Shown: one piece after another, positions 46,133-56,529 of the stretch | Layout: each line of letters starts with the position of its first letter | Position numbering within the stretch: position 1 is the first letter of the stretch | Source of the DNA: Chrysophaeum taylorii | Lineage: Eukaryota; Sar; Pelagophyceae; Pelagomonadales; Pelagomonadaceae | Assembly: GCA_029834535.1 (NCBI GenBank) | Contig: JAQMWT010000675.1 | Location: 62,001 to 126,000, forward strand | Reading direction: 5' to 3' | Length of the DNA stretch: 64,000 nt | Translations under genes and position numbers: made by a program | The notes under the pieces: model-generated | The model's input: the letters and a program-made list of their open reading frames with translations, nothing else | What the model was told of the DNA's origin: nothing | Databases searched by the model: none

Positions 46133-48148
46133 ATGAAGTTGGCGGTGGTGTTGGTGGCGTCAGTGGTGAGGGGGTTCGCCCCTCGGGGGATGATGCCGCG
46201 GATCCCGCGGGCTGGGGCGACCGTGCAGGAGCAGGAGTACGAGTTTTCGGCGGACGTGTCGCGCGTGATGGAGATCATCATAAACTCGCTGTACAGCGAT
46301 AAGGACGTGTTTCTTCGCGAGCTCGTGTCGAACGCGGCCGACGCGTGCGACAAGAAGCGGTTCTTGGGCCTCCAGCAGGACATCCGGGACGATCTGCGGA
46401 TCCGCGTCAAGCCGGACAAGGAGCGGCGGGTGTTGTGCATCGAGGATACGGGCGTGGGCATGTCGAAGGACGAGCTCGTGAACAACCTCGGACAGATCGC
46501 GCGGAGCGGGACAAAGAAGTTTCAGGAAGCTTTGGATTCGAAGGACGTGAATCTGATCGGACAATTTGGGGTCGGGTTTTACTCGGGCTTCCTGGTCGCG
46601 GAGAAGATGGTGGTGGTGTCCAAGCGCGACGACAAGGAGCACCAGTGGTCGTCGGACGCCAAGACCTTCGAGATCAAGGAGACCACGGGGGAGATCGAAT
46701 CGAGTTCTGGGACGCGAATCGAGCTGTCGTTGAAGGAGGACTGCGACGAGTACCTCGAAGACTGGAAGTTGAAGGATCTGTTGAAGCGATATTCGGAGTT
46801 CGTGAACTTTCCTATCGATCTCTGGCAATCCAAGACGAAGTTCGAAAACAACGAAACGGTCACGAGTTTCGAGTACGAGACGGTGAACAGCAAGCCTCTG
46901 TGGCTGCGTCGCCCCAAGGAGGTGAACGCGTCGGAGTACGTCGATTTCTACAAGTCTGCCTTCAAGGCGTACGACGAGCCTCTAGCTTGGACGCACTTTT
47001 CGCTCGAGGGTCAGGTCCAGTTTAGGGCGATGCTCTTCGTGCCGAGCGTTTTGCCTTTCGAATTGTCGAGAAACATGTTCGAGGAGTCGGCGAGCTCCAT
47101 CAAGTTGTACGTCAAGCGCGTCTTTATCAACGACAAATTCTCAGAGTTGATTCCCCGGTGGCTCGTTTTCTTGAAGGGTCTCGTCGACAGCGAGGACCTC
47201 CCGCTCAACGTGGGCCGCGAGATTCTTCAGAAATCTAAAATGCTGTCGATCATCAAAAAGCGCATCGTCCGAAAGTCGATAGATATGTTCTCGGACCTCA
47301 ACTCGACGGAATTTTCGAAATTCTGGGAAAATTACGGCAAGTATCTCAAGGTCGGCGTCGTCGAGGAGTCGGGGGACACGCAGCAGGACCTCGCCAAGCT
47401 CTGTCGCTTCTTTTCGACCAAGGGCGAGACAACCCTCGACGAATACGTCGAAAACTTGGGCGAAAACAGAACGAAAATTCTCTACGTCTCGGGAGATTCC
47501 AAGGCAGCGGCCTCGCGCTCGCCCGTCCTCGAGAAACTTAAAAAAATGGACTACGAGGTCCTCCTTTTGACCGAACCCCTCGACGAGCTCGTGGTGCAGG
47601 CGATCGGCGAGTACAAAAAAACATACCAGCTCGTCGACGCGGCGAAGGAAAATCTTTCGGGTGTGTTGGACGACGCCGACGAGGAAGACGACCCCGACTT
47701 CGACGACCTTAAGGAAAAGCTCCAACAAACCCTCGGCAAGGCCGTCACCAAGGTCCAACTCTCGAAACGCCTCGAATCCTCTCCGGCGACCCTCGTCCAG
47801 GGCGCCTACGGCATGTCGCCCATGATGCGCCGCTATATGGCTGCCCAGGCCACCACCGTCTCCGAACAAGATTACCAGATGTACGGCGTCTCCGCACCGA
47901 CCTTGGAAATTAACCCCACGCACCCCATCGTCCTCAAGCTCAAGGATCAATACGACGCCGACACGGCCCTCCTCCTCTACGACGTTGCCGCCCTCGCCTC
48001 GGGCTACGACCTCACCGACGCTTCCGCCTTCGCCAACCGCATCACCAACCTCATGGTCGGCGATGCATCACCCCCTCCGCCATCATCTTCGGAGGAGGAG
48101 GAGGAGGATGACGGGGACGTCAAGGAAGTCGAAGTCGTCCAAGATTAA
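46133..48148 (+). CDS. Plastid-type HSP90 chaperone
   Basis: This is 671 residues. The N-terminus MKLAVVLVASVVRGFAPRGM is a signal peptide followed by a basic stretch, with Phe at the likely +1 site (RG|FAP). This resembles the ASAFAP-type motif for import into red complex plastids. The GHKL ATPase domain shows ELVSNAADACDKKR, IEDTGVGMSKDELV, NLGQIARSGTKKF and GQFGVGFYSGFLVA; the middle domain has WLVFLKGLVDSEDLPLNVGR. The protein ends in an acidic tail (VKEVEVVQD) with neither MEEVD (cytosolic) nor KDEL (ER), so the organelle form HSP90C is favoured. It folds imported proteins in the stroma and helps thylakoid biogenesis. A mitochondrial TRAP1 is the alternative. Confidence 0.88.
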   Translation: MKLAVVLVASVVRGFAPRGMMPRIPRAGATVQEQEYEFSADVSRVMEIIINSLYSDKDVFLRELVSNAADACDKKRFLGLQQDIRDDLRIRVKPDKERRVLCIEDTGVGMSKDELVNNLGQIARSGTKKFQEALDSKDVNLIGQFGVGFYSGFLVAEKMVVVSKRDDKEHQWSSDAKTFEIKETTGEIESSSGTRIELSLKEDCDEYLEDWKLKDLLKRYSEFVNFPIDLWQSKTKFENNETVTSFEYETVNSKPLWLRRPKEVNASEYVDFYKSAFKAYDEPLAWTHFSLEGQVQFRAMLFVPSVLPFELSRNMFEESASSIKLYVKRVFINDKFSELIPRWLVFLKGLVDSEDLPLNVGREILQKSKMLSIIKKRIVRKSIDMFSDLNSTEFSKFWENYGKYLKVGVVEESGDTQQDLAKLCRFFSTKGETTLDEYVENLGENRTKILYVSGDSKAAASRSPVLEKLKKMDYEVLLLTEPLDELVVQAIGEYKKTYQLVDAAKENLSGVLDDADEEDDPDFDDLKEKLQQTLGKAVTKVQLSKRLESSPATLVQGAYGMSPMMRRYMAAQATTVSEQDYQMYGVSAPTLEINPTHPIVLKLKDQYDADTALLLYDVAALASGYDLTDASAFANRITNLMVGDASPPPPSSSEEEEEDDGDVKEVEVVQD

Positions 48149-49928
48149 CTACGGTTCGTATGTAGTGTCTCGGCGGCACTGCACGCATGCCTTCTATTAT
48201 AATAATAATAATAATAGTTGAGCGGCTCGTCTTCTTACTCTACTATAGCAGTTTGTTTACGTCGGCCAGCCAGTTGTAGGTAGCTGCTGGCTCTCACTCT
48301 GTATATATTGAGAGAGCGAGGGGCGGGCGCTAACGATAACGATGATGAGACGACGACGGTTATTCTCTTCGAGTGTCTTTAAATAGTGCCGCTGAGTTCA
48401 GGACGACGAGGAGTGTCAACTTAGGTACTACCTGTATAAGAAGCGGCACATGGGCGACCCGTGGAAAAAAGCGCCGCCGCGCCTGCAGAATGTGTGCACT
48501 CAGCAGCAGGTATCACCTCTTCTTCTTCTTCTTCTAATCTTGGCTTGACGCCGTCTCCCTCATTTGGCGCATCACTCATCATCAACCGTCGGCAAAATCA
48601 CAAACGAGTTTTCATGATGCACGTGCTCGCTCGACTGTTTTTGTCTTGGGGTCCCCTCCCGGCGTTGACTGACTGACTGACTGACTGACTACGATGATAC
48701 TCCCAAATTCGATCGACGCTCACTTGCCCACGGTGCGATGCCAATTTGGAATAATATGCCTACACGAGGTTTTTTTCAACATCACCACCATCCGTCAAAT
48801 CCTTCTTTCCGCTGTCTCTCGCGTGCGAGGTTGTTGCTCTTCGGACACACTGACTCGAGGAACGAATCGATGCCCACTAGGGCAGGCAAGCAGCTTTGGG
48901 CGGCAACATTGAGATTCTGAAAAAAATGCACGAGCGCCCGCGATGGGATCTCCAGACGTGTGACGCGAGGCCCCTTTTCTGGGCGAACATCCTCGAGTGG
49001 CCTACTGCTTTTTATCATCGTTACGCGGGAGCAGCTCCTCGCAGCCCCAGGTTCCCAAGTATGTTCGCTTGGCTCAATGCCACGTGTGCAGCTTAGAAAG
49101 TGCGCAGCATCGAAACACACAGGCGCAACAACTCATCGTTCGGGGAGACCCGCTTGCTTCTAGTTATGAAAGCCAGGTCCTAGTATGACGACACTATGTG
49201 ATAGCTCTAAAACCTTGTCAAAATACTATATCAAAACCTTGCACAACTGGTGAGTGAAAGCTTCTGGAGCATTTCACTTGGTCCGAGTCTGAATTGGCTT
49301 TCGTGCGTGACGGGCAATAGATAGACAGACCTTGGTTGATTCTTCCATATTGGTATATTTGTTCGCTTTTATTTCCACGACCAGGGTCGCATTGTTCTCA
49401 GCGGAACCTCCACTGCGATAGCCCACGACTCGCTTCGACGGGCTTTTGTCGCGTACCGTCTTTTGCTCTTGCAGCTTGTCCTCGCGCCTCGCTTTCAGGT
49501 TTGTCGTCGCGTTGTGCTACCTTACTCATCGCCTATTTCAGCGCTTGGACATTCGCAATCCGTCGCACCACGCGGTTGCTCGTGCTGTGGAGGTGCATGT
49601 CGTGGCGTGGTCCGCCGACAAGGCCAAGGAGGTCGCCGTTGCTGAGACGATCGTTGACACCAACGCGCGGATCGGATCGGATCTTGGGCAATCACCCGGG
49701 GTAACAGCGCTGACGGTTGCGCAGCAGGGCTTCGGGGGCATCGCCGCTCGCGAGCGTCTACGAGCTGCGCCGAGCCCGTGGACCTCTCGCTGCGCGCTTA
49801 TCTCTCCTGCATCTTGCCGCGTTCACGGCGTAACACCATTCTAGTTCTTTTTTTTTTTGTATTTTTTTATCACCACAAAACGGTTAGGGCCGTTGAATTC
49901 CTCCCATCTTTTTGTAGGGTAAGGTATA
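48149..49928. other. 1.8-kb gene-poor region
   Basis: No intact gene. It holds an AAT array (48199-48217), a CTGA array (about 48667-48690), and a plus-strand coding-like stretch near 49540-49720 (DIRNPSHHAVARAVEVHVVA, then ADKAKEVAVAETIVDTNARI) with no proper start. It ends with the XPA promoter side. Confidence 0.5.
49446..49844 (+). pseudogene. Coding-like stretch upstream of XPA
   Basis: The open frame begins at TTG. The middle part reads like soluble protein (VVAWSADKAKEVAVAETIVD). There is no known domain. It could be a relic or an unrecognised exon. Confidence 0.3.
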
Positions 49929-50387
49929 ATGTGTCTGAGCGCTGCGCAGAAAGCGCGCATCGAGGCGAACAGGCTAGAGGCGCTCCGGCGACGTCGAGAG
50001 GGTGCTCGAGCGTCGCCGCCCAAGCGCCAGCGCGGCATGTGCGCCGAGTGCGGTGGGCCTGCCGACCCCTCCCTCGCGTCGTTCGAGATCTTCGTGTGCG
50101 CGAAACATCGTTCAGAGAAGCTTGACCTCATCACAGCGACCGAGGCCGCTCAAGAATACCTTCTCCCGAAGGCGACGCTCGCCGAGCTGAGATCGGTCGC
50201 GAGGAAGAATCCGAGGGGCTTTGCGACCCCGATGAAGCTCTACCTTCGTCTCGATCTCGAAGAGGCCGCGAAGAACCGCTTTGGCTCCCTCGACCATCTC
50301 GAGGCGGAGCGCCACAAGCGCCACAAGGCGGCCTACGGACGCCAAGAGCGCCGCGCGGCGACATTCTTTCGAACTCCCTCCTCCTAA
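49929..50387 (+). CDS. XPA/Rad14 nucleotide-excision-repair protein, minimal form
   Basis: This is 152 residues from the ATG at 49929. The N-terminal KARIEANRLEALRRRREGAR matches the XPA N-terminal helix. The zinc finger is Cys38-x2-Cys41-x15-Cys57-x2-His60, so the fourth Cys of the usual C4 finger is His. The DNA-binding domain follows: LITATEAAQEYLLPKATLAE, ARKNPRGFATPMKLYLRLDL, and FGSLDHLEAERHKRHKAAYG. The protein stops soon after, whereas animal XPA is about 270 residues; the missing parts are the flexible N-terminal and C-terminal partner-binding regions. XPA binds damaged DNA junctions with TFIIH and RPA in the nucleus. Confidence 0.9.
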   Translation: MCLSAAQKARIEANRLEALRRRREGARASPPKRQRGMCAECGGPADPSLASFEIFVCAKHRSEKLDLITATEAAQEYLLPKATLAELRSVARKNPRGFATPMKLYLRLDLEEAAKNRFGSLDHLEAERHKRHKAAYGRQERRAATFFRTPSS

Positions 50388-53300
50388 TATATACCTCTCG
50401 CCAGGTATTTAACTACTATCGTGCCGCGACGACCCTGATCGTTTTGCCAAACTCTGAGAGCAAAAGGAATGGTGCGTGGCTGTAGTCGTACCAACGCATA
50501 AAGTGGCGAGCGTGTGATCTCGGCGGCCTAATCCCCCGGGGACGCGCGATGTTACCTCGCTGTCGCTGCGAAAAACCTGTGCGAATAACACCACGGCCCA
50601 CGCCGGTACGTTCTTAGCGAGTGCGGCACAGCGCGTGGATCTTCGATGTGCGAGTGGGCTTGTCTCGTCGAAAAAGAGGTAATCATCGATCGTCGGGCGA
50701 CCATCTCTCGTCTCTAGGCGATCTATCCAGGTGCCTAACATAGTTCGATGGCGACGCAAGTCATCCGTGCGCGACCTCGCGAACGCGACGCCGAGCGAAG
50801 AGCATCTGGGGCGCGAGCGTCGGAGAAATTGCCGTGGCTTCGCATCCCGCGTCGCTTGGGACCGCAAAGGCGGCCGTCGACGACACGAAAGGCCATTCCT
50901 AATGGTTTTGCATCCAAGCGAGCGACGCGTTCGCGACTGCAGCAGCAAACCCTATACCCCACGCGACGATCAACGTGCGCCTTTAACCACCCACCACAGC
51001 GACTATCCGACCGAGGTGCACGCGACGTGTCTCTCGACGGCGACGGGCCCTTGGTGACGGGCCCTTGGCGACGGCCCATCAAAAAAGGGGCCAGCTGGAC
51101 CAGGGCATCACGCGTAAAGACCGGAGACCGAGAGGCGGAAGAACGACCTGAGAGGGTATTTCCAGCAGCCTTGCGAGTTGATCTCAGTCCGGCAGTGTAT
51201 GCAGGACGCCACCCCTGGCAACTGCCTGGTGGTTTTGTGCGAAAAGGCGTGCGGTAATCCCTCCGAATCAGCCTAATGCCCCGCGTCATTTCCGTCTCTT
51301 CTTTCGGAAGCTTCGAATGGATACGAGCGACGTTATCGACGCCGCCGAAGAGGCCGCAGCGGTGGTGGAGGACGCACCGGCCGGACCGGAGCCGGTCTGC
51401 ATCGACTTCGAGACGTCAACAATTTCGCACATCACATCTGGCGCTCGGCTCCGAGGGGGCGCTGGTTGGGGCTCGACGACGACTTCTACGGCAACAACTT
51501 CACATTGGCCGCTGCCATCGGCGTCGACTTTGGCGTCGTACGCCGCATCTGCGAGAAGCACGACTGGCTTGAAAATTTCTTTGTCCGATTCGCTAATGGC
51601 TCGGGGGGGGGGGGCTCTTCCACCGCCCGATCAGAACGCTGTCGCGGGCTGTCAGCTGGGAGGAGGGCGACCAATAGCTCCGGGGCCGGGAGTTCGCCGA
51701 CACACCGCAGCTGAGCAACGGGAGAGCAAACGCCCGCATGTCGCCCTCGGGAAGGTCAGACGGCTGATCGTCGACGCGGCTCGCTTTGTCGGCGCAACCT
51801 ATCTGTCCGGGTGACCAGATTCCACCTTGCCACTCTCGAGGCACCGCATGGCTAGACTGCGCCAAGGGTGGGCCGCCCTTGGTCCCGAGGAGCGCGACAG
51901 GTCATCGACGAGCTCATCAACGAGAACGCCAGCGGACTCTACGGCCGACCGACGCCCGAACGAGGATGAAATGAGATCGAGGAGAAGGTGCCCGAACCCA
52001 TGGATCTTGACCAAACTGACGACCGGCCGCGACGACGACGACGTCCCGTCTCTCAAGCCGCCCCGTCGAGCGAGGCTACCCCGGCAACTTGAAAGCATAC
52101 CCGCGACGACAAGGCACGACGCCCCCGCGAGAACCCCGCCAGAGGGCTTCTAATGAGGGCGTCGACGCCGTACTGCTGCCGTCGCTCGATGCACTGGACT
52201 GATTCCAGGTGCGCCCGTTCCCCAACCACAGCCGCAACTTACCGCGATGTCGTCCAGAGCTTGCAAGCTCATCCTCTTCGAGCAACACCAAGCCGCGGCG
52301 CGCGAGCAAGTCGAGCGCGAGACAAACTTGCAGGCAGCACTGGGGCGGACCCCTAGGAGTTGCGGCTGGAAATCGAGCCACGACAACCCAAGGCCACTCA
52401 GAGCAAGTCGAGGCGTACCGCACGCAGCAGAAGATCGAAAATCGCGCACTGGAACTGGCGCGGGATAATAGTGGCCACACACACATCCGCGCGTTGTGCT
52501 GCAGGCGATGATGTACACGGAGCTCGACGCTCAAGAGCATTCTGCATCTTGCGCAAAAAATGGCGCAGCATTGCCCGAGTTGGACGCGCAGCTCGCCCGC
52601 CGCATCATAGTTACCTTCCCCCACTTTCAGGCCTCCGTGGCCTTTTTTTTCGAAGTGGGGCGAGTACGGCTCTTCTTCTATTCAAGATGAAGAGGACGCC
52701 GACGACCGCAAGTGTTTCGTATGTCTCTTGGCCTCGAGGGCAAAACCCTCACTCGCGCCCAGCGCTTCGTTTACCGCGTCTTTCGGCATCATCGCCTAGA
52801 TCGCCACTGGAAGTTGGCCGTTCTCGAAGTGCGGCGAGCCTTCTGCTTTCTTTTTGTCGGAGCCTCCAACCGCGACAAGGATGACATTCCTTTCCGCCAG
52901 AACATCGACCTCTCGGGCCTCCCTGAAACCCTCGTCGTCGACGTACCCACCCCAAACTCGCCACCTTCAACGAAAGTCGCCTGCTCATTACGTCGGAACA
53001 CTCGTCCGACGACGCCGTTCAAGCCATTGTCATGTTCGGTGTGGTCAAGTTTTCGCCCATCCCCAAAGACCCCTCCAGCGCCCACTACGGCCAAGCATAG
53101 TTGCTTGCCTCCTCCTCTTCGCGTCGCGCACCATTTTTTTCTGCGTCTTATCCCCCCAACCCGCCACAGATCGATCTTGAACCATCACCATTAGATGTTG
53201 TGGAGTACGGAGAAGAGGTCTTGAAGAAGAGAGTCTTGTGGAGGTGGAAGAGTGCAATACAACAAACAGTGATTTGGGAAAGCATAAAACAGCGTTTTTT

Positions 53301-53461
53301 CTCTCCCTCTCGAGACCGGTCGGTTTTGGGTGGAGCGACGGTTTTGGGTGGAGTGAAATCGAAGCGCGTCCCTTCGTCTGCGAAGGAGGAGTGGAATGGT
53401 CAAGAAGGTGAGGGTTTTACTTTATCCGGCTTTGGAAAAGTGGAATTCGCATGTCGCATGC
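50388..53461. other. 3.1-kb tract of decayed coding sequence
   Basis: Many overlapping short ORFs with frames that switch. Coding-like pieces occur on the plus strand at 50750-51050, 51317-51600 and 52390-52510 (SEQVEAYRTQQKIENRALEL). None is intact. A poly-G run lies at about 51603-51612. No recognisable transposase or polymerase was found. Confidence 0.5.
51317..51624 (+). pseudogene. Frameshifted gene fragment of unknown family
   Basis: One frame starts at the ATG at 51317 (MDTSDVIDAAEEAAAVVEDA, then EPVCIDFETSTISH). After about 51430 the coding character moves to another frame (GLDDDFYGNNFTLAAAIGVD, ICEKHDWLENFFVRFANG). A frameshift or an unrecognised tiny intron would explain it. No family was recognised. 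Confidence 0.35.
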
Positions 53462-54679
53462 TCATGCTTTTCCTTTGGTAGCTTTGGATTCTTCCGTGAT
53501 GACTCCTTCGACCTCTTGCCCTTTGTCGGCATCGCCCTCTAAAGGGACGAGAACGTCTTTGGTGTTGGTGGGCTTGGCTTTGTTGCGGCAATCGAAGAAA
53601 TAAAGCAGCAAGACAACGATCGCGCACAGCACGACGACAACCAGGACGACGACGATGATGATAACGTCACTTTTCTTCAACGACGACTTTGACTTGGAGG
53701 AAGACCCGTCGTTGCTCTCGAACACCTCTCGAATTAAGTGGCGTCCGAGGATTTGGACAGCTCTGACGTTGCGGATGTTGGGCGTCGTGTAGCTGAAATC
53801 AAGCGTGACCCACGATTCGTCCTTGACAGCGCTCATATTAGCCAATGCCGGCTCCAGGAGCTTTGCGATTTTTTCTTTCGCGGTGTCCCAGGTCGCGTTG
53901 ACGAGGACAATGACGTCGGGATCGCTGGCAACTACGTCGTCCCAGCTCACGGTGGCCCAACTTCCGTCTTGGTCCTCGAATACGTTCGTCACCCCGAGCA
54001 ACCTCATAATCATGCCGGGCGCCCCGCAACAGGCCCCGACGTAGACTCCGTTGTCGTTGAAGCTGTCGAACCAGAAGACCTTGATGTGCGCAAGTTCAGC
54101 GTACGACAGGAGGTCCTCGTTGATCTCATCCAAATCTGCCTGCAGCTCGGTTGTCAGGGTCTCGCCTGTCTCGGCGACACCACAGATATCGGCAACGTCG
54201 CGGATCTCGCCGAAAACGTCCTCGATGGTCACCACGCTAGGGCGGAGCGTCCGATTTTCGCAGGCGCTCGGCGAGACGTAGGAGCCAATGCCAAGCTGAG
54301 TGAGGTTTTCGCGCGGCCCGGCATAATCATCGCCAAAGGCACTGCTGTAAGAAGCGTAGATGAAGTCGGGATCGACGGCGAGCAAGTCCTCGCGAGGAGG
54401 ATACGTCTCCGAGAGTACCGGAATAGTCTCGTAAGCATCCTTGTACTCCGGCAAGATCGCGTCGTCGAGGTAAGCGGTACCGACCATGGAATCCTCCAAC
54501 TCCAGCGCGAGCATGATCTCCGTAGCAGCCTGGTTCATGGTCACGGCCCGCTCTGGCGCCGATTCGAACGTGACCTCAAAACCGCAATTCGTCAGAGTGA
54601 CTGGAAACGACTCCTCCGCGGAACAGAGGCTGAGGCGAACCACGAAGAGCACGCTGGCACTCGTCGCTGCTGCGAACAT
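53462..54679 (-). CDS. Membrane-anchored siderophore/cobalamin-binding protein (FBP1-like, Peripla_BP_2)
   Basis: This is 405 residues from the ATG at 54679. The signal peptide MFAAATSASVLFVVRLSLCS leads into a bacterial ABC-type binding fold (~residues 25-320): FPVTLTNCGFEVTFESAPER, DDAILPEYKDAYETIPVLSE, REDLLAVDPDFIYASYSSAF and WDDVVASDPDVIVLVNATWD are characteristic of FhuD/FepB/BtuF-like proteins. One strong TM helix (~338-362, VIIIVVVLVVVVLCAIVVLL) and a 43-residue cytosolic tail follow. This layout matches diatom FBP1, which serves siderophore-iron uptake at the cell surface. The ligand is inferred and cobalamin is possible. The prokaryote-like fold in a type I membrane protein suggests ancient lateral transfer. 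Confidence 0.85.
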   Translation of the reverse strand: MFAAATSASVLFVVRLSLCSAEESFPVTLTNCGFEVTFESAPERAVTMNQAATEIMLALELEDSMVGTAYLDDAILPEYKDAYETIPVLSETYPPREDLLAVDPDFIYASYSSAFGDDYAGPRENLTQLGIGSYVSPSACENRTLRPSVVTIEDVFGEIRDVADICGVAETGETLTTELQADLDEINEDLLSYAELAHIKVFWFDSFNDNGVYVGACCGAPGMIMRLLGVTNVFEDQDGSWATVSWDDVVASDPDVIVLVNATWDTAKEKIAKLLEPALANMSAVKDESWVTLDFSYTTPNIRNVRAVQILGRHLIREVFESNDGSSSKSKSSLKKSDVIIIVVVLVVVVLCAIVVLLLYFFDCRNKAKPTNTKDVLVPLEGDADKGQEVEGVITEESKATKGKA

Positions 54680-54978
54680 CTTCTCGAGTGAACGAATGGT
54701 TGATCGAGCCTTGAGTTTGGTGTGACCAGCCGATTTAAGTCTTACCCAGATCACAGAAATTCGTAGATTACGAGGGTGGTATGTGACATTTTTTCAAACC
54801 CACAAAGGTGGTGGTATTGAGTTTATTAGTTATTATTCACAAAGGAGTACGTACGTACGTACACACTGTAGAAGAAGATGCTGGGTTTTCTTTTTCATTT
54901 ACCTGCCCATCATTATTCATACTTGTATACGAATTGTACATCTCGCGATAAGTTCCCAGAAATAGGCAAAGCGCCAAG

Positions 54979-55338
54979 ATGAGCGTCGTTAACCCCCCCC
55001 GCCGACCTCGTCGACAGGTTCCTGCGATCCGCACCTACGCCGAGGCCGACCGCCGCCGCGTCTTCGAGGCGAGCGGGATTCTTACGTCGGCGCGCTCCGA
55101 CGCGGCCGACGCGCCCGTCACTGTCCTTAACCTCTGCGGCGATCGCGACGCAAGCATCGCCAGCGTTCGCGTCACAACGCCGACGCGTGCGAGCATCTCG
55201 TCTCGCTTGGAGGTTGCGTTGATGTCCCGCAGCATCGTCGCAACGAAGAAAGTAGCGCTGTCGACGCTTTGCAATTGTTTTCTGGTCCTGTCGCGCCACA
55301 GCGTGGCGGGTTGTCATACTCGCGTTCATCTATTTTAG
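54979..55338 (+). CDS. Hypothetical small protein (doubtful)
   Basis: This is a 119-residue ORF beginning at an ATG 300 bp from the divergent FBP1-like gene. The first 90 residues have coding-like composition (RTYAEADRRRVFEASGILTS). The last part becomes hydrophobic and irregular. No family was recognised; a relic or chance ORF is possible. Confidence 0.3.
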   Translation: MSVVNPPRRPRRQVPAIRTYAEADRRRVFEASGILTSARSDAADAPVTVLNLCGDRDASIASVRVTTPTRASISSRLEVALMSRSIVATKKVALSTLCNCFLVLSRHSVAGCHTRVHLF

Positions 55339-55689
55339 CCGATGGTGGTGAACGCATCGTCGTCTTTGGCTTCGATCGTGGAACGTGCGTCGCCGGGACT
55401 TGCCGCGTTGCATTCCTCGTCCGGATGCACCTCGTGGCGACCGCGGCCTGGTTGTCCTCGTGCTCGAATTCGTCTACTTCATCACTGTCGCCGCTGGTGC
55501 CGACTGCATCGTCGTCTTTACGTCTCTCTCGCAATCGCGCCGCCTTCTTTGGAGAAGACACCGTCGCTGGACCGCGAGGTCCTGCGGCGACGGCATTCCT
55601 CTTTCGAGGATATCTTTTCAGTTTTTTTCTGATCAGCTGAAAGGAAAGATCCCAGACGCTGATTTTGTCGATAGCAACTCGGCAGCAGC

Positions 55690-56325
55690 CTCAGGCGGCG
55701 CGTATGGCCAACATCGACAGTGCTCAACTCGACTGTGAGGCAGCGATGCGTGTCGTGTCCGTCGGGGGTGCCACACACCTCGGGTACCGTCGCGAGTGCT
55801 TTAAAGAAGGCGCGGGCCGAGAACGCGGCTTGGGCGGGCGTGCGAACTCAACCACCCCCCCTACTGGACCCAGCTCCGAAAAGTGCAGCAGGACGACGCC
55901 TGCCGGGAGGAGCCGGCGCCTGGGATCTCCATGACTTTGAACTCGACATTTCTGACGCACGCTGTTCCCATCGTCGCATCCGCCGCAGACGACGCCAAAC
56001 CCGGACGCCCCCATCATCATCCGGCAGCGCTCGCCTCACCTCTGCTGAGCTCCAAGCCTGTGCTGGCGCCGCCAACTCGGCAGCGAAGTTCTAGATCTCG
56101 TACCTCAAGTCGGCCGTCGGTACAGTCGAGGGCTACCCCGTTTCGAAGATCAAGGAGCTTCTCTCGAAGTTTGAATCGTCTGAGCGCATCAGCGACGCCC
56201 AGGTCGGCGTTGGCTCGGAGCCAAGCCTGGGCGTCTCTGGCAGTGCAAAGCGTTCTGACGACTCGCGAAACGCTCAATTGCGTAGAGAGCCGCGCTATTG
56301 CGCGAGAACGAGCGGCGACCGTAAA
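55690..56325 (+). pseudogene. Frameshifted relic gene of unknown family
   Basis: Coding character moves between frames: MANIDSAQLDCEAAMRVVSV at about 55702, then DLHDFELDISDARCSH, then across a stop to ISYLKSAVGTVEGYPVSKIK and ELLSKFESSERISDAQVGVG at about 56096-56215. Stops and shifts show decay. Confidence 0.4.
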
Positions 56326-56529
56326 GTTCTAGGACGACGACGGCCGCAGGACCACCGCGAGGTTGGCGCCGTTGCCAACGTATCGCATAGACTCCGTGCC
56401 GCGGCCCCGTGCCTAGAGCCCGCCAAGCGTAGTCTTGGTCTCTGGATCATTGGCGTTAGTCGGAGCGCCAAACCGGCTCCGCGACATAGTGGATCGTGGA
56501 CTAGCCGTCGACGGACAGCTTCACCGACC

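Noticed and set aside
46133-48148. Assignment of HSP90 as ER GRP94
   Set aside because: There is a signal peptide, but no KDEL-type retention signal and no GRP94-type charged insertion near the N-terminus. The FAP motif favours the plastid.
50735-51289. Minus-strand 184-codon ORF as a gene
   Set aside because: Composition is Arg/Ser-rich with no domain, and the plus strand of the same interval is equally open, so neither can be supported.
53462-54679. Bacterial contamination as the source of the ABC-type binding protein
   Set aside because: It carries a C-terminal membrane anchor and cytosolic tail, shares the window's codon style, and is flanked by eukaryotic genes.
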